Assembly: GCA_030248195.1 (NCBI GenBank)
Contig: JASAND010017577.1
Location: forward strand, 1-64,000
Reading direction: 5' to 3'
DNA length: 64,000 nucleotides
Source of the DNA: Trissonchulus latispiculum
Taxonomy: Eukaryota > Nematoda > Enoplea > Enoplida > Ironidae
Shown here piece by piece: positions 46,801 through 56,929 of this stretch (positions within the stretch are counted from its first letter, which is position 1; every line of letters starts with the position of its first letter). Both the position numbers and the translations under genes were made by a program. The notes beneath the pieces are model-generated. The model saw only the letters and a list, made by a program, of their open reading frames with translations. It was not told the origin of the DNA and ran no database searches.

Positions 46801-48609
46801 GATCTGCAGTCTGTAATAGGTCCAACTCGACCATTTTCAGTCAATAACGTGATGTGATGAAACATGAATTTGTACTTGTTATTGATGTAGTTTGATATTA
46901 TTGATACTAAATATTGGTGAGTTATTTTGCTTGTTACATTCGTAAATTTTGTTGGCTGGCAATAAATTAGAATTAGAATTAGAATTAAAAACAGCGCGAG
47001 CTCAATCGATGTGCTTCCACTGTACCTTTGTGCAGGACATTTACGTTTATGCAAAGCGATTTATTGTCCTAGTAATGGTATTTTCATACAGCTTTTTGGA
47101 CATAATTATTATTTATTACTTATAATTAATTAGTTATTACAAAATAAAAAAACAGCTACGCAGGCAGTTATGTTCTCATCGCGTTATGCTTTACCGACCA
47201 AGATGCCTCAATGGATGAATGTTGCTCATTTGAAGAAGAAGTTAAGAAAAGGAGAGAAGAAGCTAACACTCAATAAAATTGCATAGGGATATACAAAATG
47301 TTTGGATTCATCAAATGTTAAAAACTGTCGTAAAGACATATTCTGTATGTTTAGGAGTGAGACATGAATTAGCCAATTTGATAAAGCTGCAACAGTTCAC
47401 TAAATGTCTAATTGGGCTTATTCACGCGGTCTCGAAGTGTCGGGACACTGTTTAGTGAATGAAAATTTAGTTAACATGATTCTGTGAAGGTTTTGCTAAA
47501 ACTAATTTCACACTGTTATAATTCATGTGATTTTTTTACTATTTTAGCAGCAACGTCCATCCAACAGGAATACTCCTTCGACAAGCCAGGAATGTCAAGT
47601 CCGGTACTGGAGTCAGACATCTCTGCCTGTGGGCTGTTGGCCTTTAGAAGCAAAGAAGATCTGGTCCTCTGCAACTATACCACTGGAAAGTTTCAGACAA
47701 CCAAAGCGCAGCCGGGTCGAGAGTATCGCAGTATCAGTTTTAATCAGAAAACCCATGAATTGCTGGTTGCCTTTCAGTCTATGCGCCGACTTCATGAATG
47801 GAGTCTGGAGTGTTGGAACGTTCAACGAATGCCCTACGCTACAGTTTTCTCGGCTGATATGGATATTGACCCAGAAGATAAGGTAAAAACAAAAGAGTGA
47901 TATTCAGTAGGATCGGCGATCAAGGTTCGGATTCAAATCGGTCTCGTTCCCGGACCTACATATCTTAATTGCAGTTATAATAGATAATATAATAGCAATC
48001 ATTATATTATGTATAATGCTAAATGTTGATTATATGTCGGATAGCATTTATTCTCGTTTATTTTACCTTTTTCAGGTTGAAGCTTTAGTCATACGGGTGA
48101 CTGAGATGGGATATCTATATGAAATTCGCCAATGTGAAGGTCGAGTTTCTGAGATCTGGCGAGCCTCTTTTGTCCAGAAAAAGTCCAAGATTAAGCTGAA
48201 GGAGACAGCTGTCTACCAGAAGCCTGGAGCTCGCTATCTGGAAGTCGCAGCCATCGAATCCGGTTCAAAGGAGCATATTTTGATAGCCTACGACGATGTG
48301 ACTCAAAGTTTGCATCGTCTGATGGTTCGAAACAACAAATGTGTACTGTTGACAAAAATCGCCAGTTTGCCCGAAGAAATCCCATTCTGTTTGGATAGTC
48401 ACCAACGATTGTGTATTTTTGATCCCAGCCTGGGACAGCTCTGTTTTAGCCATTGGTCTGTCGCCATTAAAGGACCGGTCAACTTTAATCCAGCCCTACG
48501 TAGCCAGTATCATATCAATATGCTCCGATGTGGTAGTGATAAGCTAATCCGAGCCATCAGCATTGGTCCCAACACTGTGGTTGTGACTGTGTACAGAAGT
48601 GATAAATGA
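43846..48609 (+). CDS. RING finger / B-box (TRIM-like) protein
   Basis: Seven exons join in phase into 593 codons: 43846-44009, 44320-44517, 44760-44874, 45065-45239, 45515-45775, 47548-47882, 48076-48609. ATG at 43846 follows an acceptor, so a 5' untranslated exon exists. The RING spans exons 1-2: CNICFDTVPCVKLLDCGHSL, CGRCL, then CPEC. A B-box-like Cys/His cluster follows (CDLCLGHKETEDVWWCQEC, CSKC). A helical segment, FLQKVEDKLQQYLSLQ, is a short coiled coil. The last ~290 residues have repeating beta-strand-like segments with no family I can name, perhaps a propeller. The RING predicts E3 ubiquitin ligase activity. The exon 3 acceptor (44758-44759) was chosen because it alone keeps the frame. 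The intron 45776-47547 holds SINEs and a LINE tail. Confidence 0.85.
45793..46077 (-). mobile_element. tRNA-like SINE, copy 1
   Basis: On the minus strand the element starts TGTAAGGGAAGCAGGCATAG and ends GGTAGAAGCGCTACA. About 55 bp inside is a tRNA-like head with acceptor pair GGTCCCG/CGGGACC, box A-like TGGTGTAGTGGTTAGC and box B GGTTCGATCCCC, so a Pol III promoter. It lies in an intron of the RING gene, antisense. Matches 46288-46572 nearly exactly and 55835-56126 with divergence. Confidence 0.85.
46288..46572 (-). mobile_element. tRNA-like SINE, copy 2
   Basis: Same 285-bp element and orientation as copy 1 and visibly identical, separated by 210 bp. The spacer (46078-46287) carries a second box-B-like GGTTCGATTCCCAGG on the minus strand, so it may be a different tRNA-like repeat. 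Confidence 0.85.
46573..46995 (+). mobile_element. LINE 3' fragment (CR1/L2/Jockey-like) with ATTAGA tail
   Basis: The plus strand encodes the C-terminal end of a LINE RT: LILTTRGHPLKL, then after a frameshift near 46680 FWNSLPLEIVQSPSLASFKR. The phrase WNSLP followed by S.ASFK is the usual last segment of such LINE ORF2 proteins. The 3' UTR ends in tandem AATTAG units (about 46965-46990), as in LINEs with microsatellite tails. Severely 5' truncated. Confidence 0.75.
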
Positions 48610-49885
48610 CAGACTGATATTTATGCCGACTTTAATGTATGTGCAATTACTTTGTGTTTGTGAATATTAATATATTTGAAATTAATATAAGATATAAAGT
48701 ATTAACTGTAAATAAATACAGGAGAAGAGAAATCTTGGAATTTGTAAACTTTATTTTTTCACTAAAGCTACAACAACTGATACTTCTGAGGCTGGTTCGT
48801 TTCGAAAATCGGTGACTTAAATATTAGAATCAGACTGAACCAATTTAGAGTCTGTTTAAGTATCTTATTTTATGTTACGTTTATTCTTACATATGTATTT
48901 TGAAAAAACAAGGTGTTGCTAAGCCGAAAATTTCTTCTTGCGCCTGTTATATGTCTACACAAGGAGGTTGGGATTATATAACACTTATACTCAAAGGTGG
49001 ACAGGGGAAGAATTTCCTCCTCCCCTCTCGGCGCAGTCGCCCACAAGGGGGTCCTGAAATTGTTCCCAATGGATAAGAATATTGGCCACGAATAGGTGAG
49101 AAAATTGCCCAAACAAATTGGTTTTAGGACTAAATTTTCCAAAAATTTTCGGGTTGTTATAATCGTCCGAAAACCCTTGTTTTAGCTACAAAATCGCTGT
49201 TTTTTGTTAAAAACCGGCAAAATCGTTAAAAATCGCTTTTAAAAGTACGCTTTGGACAAATTGCTGTCACAGGGGGTACCCAAATTTGCTTCCACAAGGG
49301 TCAGTGAAATTTGACCTTCCATTCAGGTATGCTTATACCCCGTTCGGACTAGGCACGGGGTGAGACCGAAAGAATTCGCCCCGAAAGAGTGCCGCCGACG
49401 AGTGTGCTTGGACCATTCATGCTGCTTGTAGATGACATTGCCTTTTCATGAAACTACCTTTTCTCGATTTATTGCTGTTTTCTCATAGCAATATAAAGAC
49501 GACCTTATAGTTTTGAAATTCACTACTTAAGATATAAATTATCTCAGTAGAATTACAGTTTTGTTGGTTGGTTACGTAGTATTACAGCATCTGCTGGTTT
49601 CAACAAAAACGGTCATATTTGGTGCATCATAATTATATTACATTATTGAACAAATAACGCATGACAGAATTAGAAGCAAGTGCTAACATTTGTGATCCAA
49701 ATAAATACGGTGCATAATAATTAACAGTTAATATGGATGGAAGCATATCGGAAACAGTAACATAATATTGGTAACAATTAATTGAACATGAAAATGTCAG
49801 TCTAAAAGAAGTAAATAACGCTAAAAACTACGTAATCATACAAATCATAGCTGATCAATTAATAATTAATGATAAATCAGTGACA
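48610..49885. other. Convergent intergenic region
   Basis: Between the 3' ends of the RING gene and the K2P gene. AATAAA-like words at about 48712 could end the RING transcript. 49195-49335 is a minus-oriented copy of the dispersed repeat at 29070. No gene seen. Confidence 0.45.
49195..49335 (-). repeat. Dispersed repeat, copy 2
   Basis: Inverse copy of the 29070-29200 repeat (GGGTACCCAAATTTGCTTCC, CAAGGGTCAGTGAAATTTGA). It lies between the RING and K2P gene ends. Confidence 0.55.
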
Positions 49886-52800
49886 TTATTCATATTTAGG
49901 AGATTGACATTTCACTGTTCTTACGTCTGGATGACAGCTTACGTACTGATCTATCATTTCTTTAGGATCAGTGTTCATCTCACTTTCCACTAACGGCTGA
50001 GTGAATCCTATGCAAACGTCCTTGTGAGGCTTTCTCAGGTCCGCTTGGACCCTTTTCCCTATCAAAGTTTGTGCGTACTGGATTTCGGCGTCTTTGCTTT
50101 CCGACGCCGCCTGTACTTGCGCGTTGTTGGACGGAGCCACATATACGTACATGTGGCTTCTATCTCTGGTGCTGGGGACGTTTTGAACCGCTGCATCCGT
50201 TGGATTCAGCTCCGGCCCAGCACAGCCTCTTTCAGTGGTAGCAGGCGTCGCTTGGACTTTGACGTTTCTCATGGTCAAAGGTTCACCGACGGCCTGTTCG
50301 CATACCTCTGGAAAGGCTTCCACTCCCTTTTCTTTTGTTTTAGGATAAATCTGGACCTTTTTGCCCACCATTAACGGAACTTCCTGAATGGACCGGGATT
50401 CCCATTCAATTGGCGTGCCACAACCCACATCCTCGGGGACCGGTGGCCACTGAATTCCCTCATCGAAAACTTCCTTTGTGGGACTCTCCCCTTCGCTGAT
50501 GGTTTGAATGTTTTTATTGACAGGGGTTTCCTCTACCTTCTCTTCGTAGAAGTCTACCAGCGTTTCCATCTGCTGTTCTGAGACGAAATTTCGCATCCAC
50601 CCGGGGGCTTCCTGTCCAATGATTTCCTGGATTATTTCCTCCGCAGTCTTAATCTCGTCCACTTCGCCGCGCTCCTGCGCCGCCAGGCGAGCCTCAATTT
50701 CCAGTGGAATTCGTTTCTTCATCCTACGTATTAGGGCTTCCACGTTGTGCAAGATTATGCTGATGGTTGTTGAGATAGCTGCGAAACAGACAAACAAAAA
50801 GACAAATGTCGGTATGGCAAGATTGAATTTTTTCGTATCGTAGAAACCAAATAATAGGAAAAGTACTGAATAGTAGATGGACATGTGATAATGGTCTTCG
50901 GTTCCGGTCATGTGGAAATAGGCAGAAGATGCCAATAGGCAGGTCAGGATCAGAAAAATTCCGAAACCGACCGGCAAATTAGCATCTTCTGCCACATATT
51001 CCGTAAACTCCGAACCGATCAGACTTTCTTCATCGTTCAGATCTTCTTCGTCCAATTCGTCCAAATCCTCATCGCCTTCCGCGTTCGCCAGAAATCGAAC
51101 GGCTCGTCTGGCAGCTTCTACGTCCTGACCGCCGTTCAATTGACCGTTTCCCATATCGAGATCAAGCCCTGGATTATCGCTACAGTGGGATCTGGCATCG
51201 ATAAAACTTTTCTGATCATAGCTAAGAAGAGATCTGCCGTCTGTGTTGACGGTACTTCCTTCGCTGACTGACCAGGTTTCCATCAAGCTGAAAATAAGAA
51301 ATTACACTTTGTCGTCTGTCAGTAGCTAGCTATTTTTAAACAGTTCAATATTACAACTTGACTACGTTGAACCTGTTACAGATTCCCTTATTAACAATAA
51401 TAGTGTCGGTCGAATGGCAAACATGAGCAGTTCACTAACCTAACATTTGAAATAGAAATTTGTTAGGATTTAGTCCGTTGGCAAATCAAACGATATTATA
51501 CAGAAAACTCTTGCGGGCATTACATGGTAGAGAAGGAACACGTACCGTAAAGTCACAGGTTCCATCTCAGCAAATCCGGGCACATTCCAGGAAGCATCTA
51601 AAGAGTAGGGCCCATCAGCAGCACTAAATTAAATTAAATTAAATTTTAAGTGTAATATAATATTTTAAGTACGAAAAATCAGTACCGGTCACAGTTATAC
51701 ACAATCTACGTTTAAGCTTAAATGTTTCTTAACACTGTGTTACCAAACTTAATTAGAAGGTAACCGTTAAATTCGTTTCTGTTGACACTTGGTATGCAAT
51801 TGCTGTGCCGCTGTACCCTTACGGCTGTAGTTCGGGGGAAACATAAACTTTCTAAACGTGAGGTGTTCTCCGAGCCAAAATAGTCACAGCCTAATGGTCA
51901 ATTTTGTGATACTTTAATGGGGTGAAGGAAGATTATGGGTGAGAGCTGCCGAGGTTCGTCTAGACTGTGATGGACAAAGCTCAGGTCTTGTTAAATGCCT
52001 CGGGTAATTGTAGAATCATTCAATGTCATCGTCATCTGACTGACTGGTTTTGACCTAACTGAATTGGGACATACAAGTACAAAAGCCAACTCTTTTATGG
52101 TGAAAAAACTATATGCATACCTTGAATTTTTATGTTTTCGTTTTCTGAACATTTTCCTGAGACGTCTTAGGGTAAATCGGCGTCGTTTAAATTTCTGAAT
52201 GGCATTCAGAGAGCTGGTGTAGAACTGAACCATGAGATTGCACAGCCTTTTGCCCATGTCTGCCAGGATCAGGAACATGTTTGGAATTCCAACCAGTGCT
52301 AGCATAATTGTGATTATTTTTGAAGGAATTGTGCAAGGAAATAAGATTCCAAAGCCTAGAAAATTATAATAACAAATGAAGAGTTGACTTCAAAACACCG
52401 ACTGGAGTGAGGTGCCTGGAAAATATTTTGAGGAGGATTTTGTGTAATTATTCTCAAAATTACCCTTTTCTATAAAGGGAAAGGTTGAGAGTTTTTTAAG
52501 ATCGACGTATAGACCGGTACAGCATTCCAACTCATGGAGTTGTTTTCATTCTTTATATTTTTATTTATTTATATTTATCTTTTTTTATTTATATTTTTTG
52601 ACTCTAGTCCAAACCCTGGAGGATACGTTGGGGCTGTCAAAAAGGGAGAGTTAGAAACTAATTTACAATAATGAACATATTCTTGAATTTTTACAATTCA
52701 TATCTGGATTGCACAATTGCACATGATATCTTACATTATCTTTAAACAAATTATGCACACTAGTTAATATCTCCCGTCAGACATATGTTACCTATAGTTG

Positions 52801-53041
52801 AGCATACAGTAAAGGTGTAAAATAGGGATCCCCAGTATCCGTGCTCCCCGACGCATATTCCCGGCGCCATGGTTTTCTCATCTCTCACTCTGGCAGCGAA
52901 TCGCTCGCAGGCGTAGATGATACCCGATCCCATTCCGACGATCGATGCAAAGACGATGTAGGGGATGGCTGGCTTAATCCACTGCCAGATGCTGCGACCT
53001 GACATGACCTCGGCCGTTTGAAAGTGCAGTGCTCGTTGCAT
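49886..53041 (-). CDS. Two-pore-domain (K2P/TWK-like) potassium channel, divergent second pore
   Basis: Four exons on the minus strand join in phase: 53041-52792, 52355-52121, 51623-51546, 51287-49886; 654 residues. ATG at 53041 is the first after an in-frame TAG. M1 is AIPYIVFASIVGMGSGIIYA, followed by a short extracellular loop. Pore 1 is LFYTFTVCSTIG joined across the intron to FG, giving the filter TIGFG. M2 is the K2P signature LALVGIPNMFLILADMGKRL. After an acidic loop come M3 (PVGFGIFLILTCLLASSAY), pore 2 region SIYYSVLFLLFGFYD and M4 (AIPTFVFLFVCFAAISTTIS). The second filter, normally TIGFGD, reads LFGFYD. The C-terminal ~380 residues are cytosolic and repeat-like, with no known domain. 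It should sit in the plasma membrane as a dimer. Whether it conducts K+ is doubtful given pore 2. Confidence 0.85.
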
Positions 53042-53233
53042 TGTGGTTTTGGTGGTAGTCAAAAACTAACACAACTATCAAAAGAAGACCTGAAAATAAA
53101 CAAGCTTTCAGCAATTAATAAACTTTCTTGAGATTAGAACATATATACATCAGTTTTTCTCTTTGTGGAGTTTGGTGCTTCAGGTGTTCACAACTTAACC
53201 TACTTATATGTTGAAATATTTGAACCTAGACAC

Positions 53234-53642
53234 TAGTGATGGGCACTGGATATCCGGATATCCGGATATCCGGATAATTTTTATATCCGGATAATATCCG
53301 ATTTGAGAAAAATATCCGGATATCCGGATATCCGTGAACATTTCAGTCAAAACAATGAAAAATTAGCAAATTTTTGACAAAAATTTCAAAAATTTTAAAA
53401 TATTTTTCAAAATTCTTAAAAAAATATTTTTGAAACGAAGGTTGCGGCTTGGTTGCATGATAAACATTCACAGCCTGCCGAAAAATTGACAGAAAAATTG
53501 AAAATTTAACTGCAAAATCGAAAAATTTTCTTGAAGTTAAGTTTGGAATAGGCGGATAACCGGATATCCGGATATCCGGATATCCGTTAACGCAAAATAG
53601 GCGGATATCCGGATATGAAAAAATATCCGGTGCCCATCACTA
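53234..53642. mobile_element. hAT MITE built of GGATATCC units
   Basis: Ends are TAGTGATGGGCACTGGATAT and its inverse, closing GTGCCCATCACTA. The 8-bp duplication CTAGACAC flanks it exactly (53226-53233 and 53643-53650). Subterminal zones are arrays of the palindrome GGATATCC (near 53249-53335 and 53552-53630). Non-autonomous; hAT inferred from TAGTG ends and 8-bp target. Confidence 0.9.
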
Positions 53643-53650
53643 CTAGACAC

Positions 53651-55834
53651 CCACTTTAAAATTAAAGTACCTGTATATTAGTTCTGAAAGTCCAACCTCC
53701 TGTGATACCTAACTGAGATCTCACTTTTTGGGAATTTCTAGCTTTCGACTTTTCCTGGATTTTGGTATCATTAATTCTAAGGTAGCAACACAATGCTTGA
53801 AGGTTTGCTGGAAGTCCCTCACGCCCCAGAAATAGATGTGTGCCAAATTTTGTCGGGTGTTCCGAGAAAATCAAATAAATTAATATTGTGTCTTCGGAAA
53901 CTATTAATAAATTAATTAATATTGTCTCACTTAACAAACTACAATTGTCCTTGTACTATAACTGTCTGAACAAATACAGTTTCAACGGTTGCTCAAATGC
54001 ATTAAACTGCGACGACTGAACTAAACAACTAAACTAAACAACTAAACAACAACTAAACTAAACTAAACTAAACGACAACTAAACTGTGCGACGAAGTACA
54101 ACCCTCTGCAGCATGATTCCTTTAAAGACAAAAGATCAAGGCATGTAGACTTACAAATCTAACTAAAACGAGCAAATCTTTTATGTCACTATGTTCCAAA
54201 GGAAGGCAATTTTTCTTTGTATGACAGTTACCATGACTTGCACTTTAGGTAGAAGTAAGGGAGAACATTAAAATGGGCATAATTTTAGGGTAAATTAAGG
54301 CTATCTCGGGAAACGACCTCCTTCAGTCAAACGTTTAAGCCAAAGGCCGATTGATGAATGAGTCTGGTTTAATATAAATATTAGGTCTTGGCCTCAAATA
54401 TCAATTAATGAACTTGACAAGATATTGTGGTCTTTGGTAAACACTGATAGAGTGGACAGACAGTAGCAAACTATATGAGGATTAGGATCCACCTAAGCTT
54501 TCATTGTGAGTTCTCTCAGGAAGTTGCCAACTTGAAACTTATATATTTGTTTAGGTAAATTCTTTGGTTCTTGTATGGCAAGAGAACAACTTTAAAAGAG
54601 GAGCTCAAATTGTGCTGTACTTGTACATGAACACAGGGAGATGATGTACATATGTGGAAGGGCTGGGAAGGCATGGGGGTTTGCTGTTGTTAATGAGTCC
54701 ATTAATGATTTCCAACTAAACCGGGTGCTCAACCTAAACTAGACTAAACTAAACTAAACCACCTTAGTACTGTTCACCAGTCCAATGTTTTGTGGGCTGT
54801 CCACCGGTCGTCGGCCTAGAAACGACCTGCCGGCCGATACCCATTTTCGCCGGCTATCCAAATACAAGCAAAAATATGAAATATTTGTTAGTTTTCAAGG
54901 CGGATGGCTGTCGGCGTGGCGATAGGACGGAAAAACTGTCCCCGGCCAGCCAAACGTATGTTCACTGTGGACCTGGCCGGCTGGTTGACGGTCGGCCGGT
55001 CTGGGCAGGGCCGGTGAACACGACAGCCAATAGCGGTGAACAGAGGTGGTTGAAGATTTCTTCAATTTAATTATCTTTCTTATTTCGATCGCCGAGGTAG
55101 AAGGGACCACAGTCATCGCATTTGTCAACGTACAACATAACGTATCTTCTAACCACCCTCATCCCATCTTATTCTTAAGATGTTGCCGTCCACTTAAAAA
55201 CAAGAACTGTTTTTAATTCAACAATCAATAAGCTGTTCCATTGAGCAACCCACAATACAAAAGAAATGGTGCCAGATAAATTAGCTTTTCATTCATATTC
55301 ATTTTCGTCCAATCCACACGGTCTTATAAATTCATTCCCTCTTTCATGAATCCATTTATTTGATACTGAAAAACAAGTAAACGACTGATTATAGTCATCA
55401 GCAGTATCATCACAATTAAATCATTAAGAATCTGGTATCCTTCCATACACTTCCACTTGTGTCTAAAATTCGCAAAACTTTACCGATTGAGCTCGAATTT
55501 GGTATGGGCACATTTGAACACATTTCTGATCGATCTGTGACAAAAATTTAAAATTTTTAAAAACTTAAATTTTTAAGTTTTTTTCAGGGAGCAAGGGAAC
55601 AAAAAATTTGTTGTCTCCGGTTTCGATGAAAAGATCTATACGGGGTTTTCAGGGTCGCTGAACACGAATCTGAAAACTGTTTTCCGACTAAGCTTTCTGT
55701 TAGCTCAGTACAAGCTGAAGACGTAAGCTTAACTTTTAAACGTAACTTAGTAGCTAAGGATGTATAGAATGCACCAGCCATAGCAAACTTGAGCTAAGCC
55801 AGGTTAGGTTAAGTTTTGCATTTTTAGACACAGG
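53651..55834. other. Intergenic between K2P and hydroxylase genes
   Basis: Holds an ACTAAAC-rich simple tract (54005-54085), a GCCGG-rich segment at 54780-55035 with weak CTGTTCACC inverted ends, and a single diverged arm of the inverted repeat of the tandem duplication (55585-55700). The last exon of the hydroxylase would be expected here but I could not find it. Confidence 0.5.
54005..54085 (+). repeat. ACTAAAC/AACTAAACTA simple repeat
   Basis: Low-complexity tract of ACTAAAC-type units, with a shorter outlier near 54730-54760. Confidence 0.8.
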
Positions 55835-56126
55835 TGTAAGGGAAGTAGGCATAGGAAAGACTGATAAGCCGGATATGGGTGTTCAGCCGATGGTCCCGTG
55901 GTGAGTGGTCAGCATGTCTGCTCCGGAGTAGAAGGGCCGTGGTTCGATCCCCGGCGGGACCAATTCTTTAATTTTCAATTTTCAATGGTGAGTGAAAAAG
56001 TGACCCTCCCTCTTCCCTTCTCTCTTCCAGGTCCTGGTTTCGCGGGTACGACGGTGCCTGACGCCTCCTGTCTTGGGATTGTCCTTGGTTTCTTCTTGGT
56101 CCACCCGCCCTGGTAGAAGCGCTACA
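55835..56126 (+). mobile_element. tRNA-like SINE, copy 3
   Basis: Plus-oriented copy of the SINE in the RING gene intron. Starts TGTAAGGGAAGTAGGCATAG, has the tRNA-like head from GGTCCCGTGG (about 55891) with box B GGTTCGATCCCC, and ends GGTAGAAGCGCTACA. Somewhat diverged (box A lost a few bases), so older. Confidence 0.85.
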
Positions 56127-56537
56127 CAGATGTGCGTATTCGACAGAATTACCAAGAATCTGACTAAGTAATAATAAGAATTAATCTATTGAATTTGAAA
56201 AACAGCAGATCTTGCAACTGTTACGTCCTATTCACACATTCTAAAGATCCACAACTTTATTAATCACTATAGTTTAGTGTACTGAAGTAACTGCTTATTA
56301 CCCCATTTGACACCCGAAAGGACTGGACATGCAGCGTGCCTTGTCGATAGGTCACCTTCCCCATTTTTCAACAGATTATGCCAAAAGGCAGCTGCCCCCT
56401 AAAATTATACACATACGTACAAGGTGTTTGCAATATCAAATAAACATTTGGCCGTTGGCCAGCCAACGTATGCCAAATTGGCTCTTGACTGTAGGTTGCT
56501 GGCAGACCACCAGTGGCCAACTGACATATACGCTTAA

Positions 56538-56607
56538 GGTGCTGGTTCGGGTTCGCCTGAATATTTACTGTCTTTCAAAGTTTACTGCAAATACCCGAAC
56601 CTGCACC
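56538..56607. mobile_element. Minimal family A MITE, 70 bp
   Basis: Starts GGTGCTGGTTCGGGTTCG and ends ACCCGAACCTGCACC. TTAA lies at the left (56534-56537), ATAA at the right, probably a mutated TTAA. It is an internally deleted relative of the 11569 and 29400 elements. Confidence 0.8.
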
Positions 56608-56929
56608 ATAACTGATTCACCTAATTCCTACACTTACAGCTAGGTGGTAAACTCATGTATACCAATAAAACTCAACAAAACAAACAACACATGGCAACTA
56701 TTTACGTATATATTCACCTTAGGTTTCCCACAAACGCCATGGCCAACCATCCTCCAAAGGCCAACCAAAGGCCAACGGCCAAACAAACGCTAACGATCAA
56801 CCATCGGCCAATGGCCAATGGCCGGCCAAGCCAACTGGCTGGCAACGGTCAAAGTTGCAAGCGCACAACACCAAATACAACTAATCTATTGATTAGCCTA
56901 CACATATGTTTGATTCCTGGCAAACTTGC

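Noticed and set aside
47170..47286. 38-codon ATG frame in an intron of the RING gene, basic and Lys-rich
   Set aside because: No domain, no splice support, length within chance expectation.
50024..50374. Plus-strand frame of 116 codons
   Set aside because: Antisense shadow of the last K2P exon.
56447..56868. GGCCAATGGCC-rich MITE around the 70-bp element
   Set aside because: Arms look similar but I could not fix ends or a target duplication.
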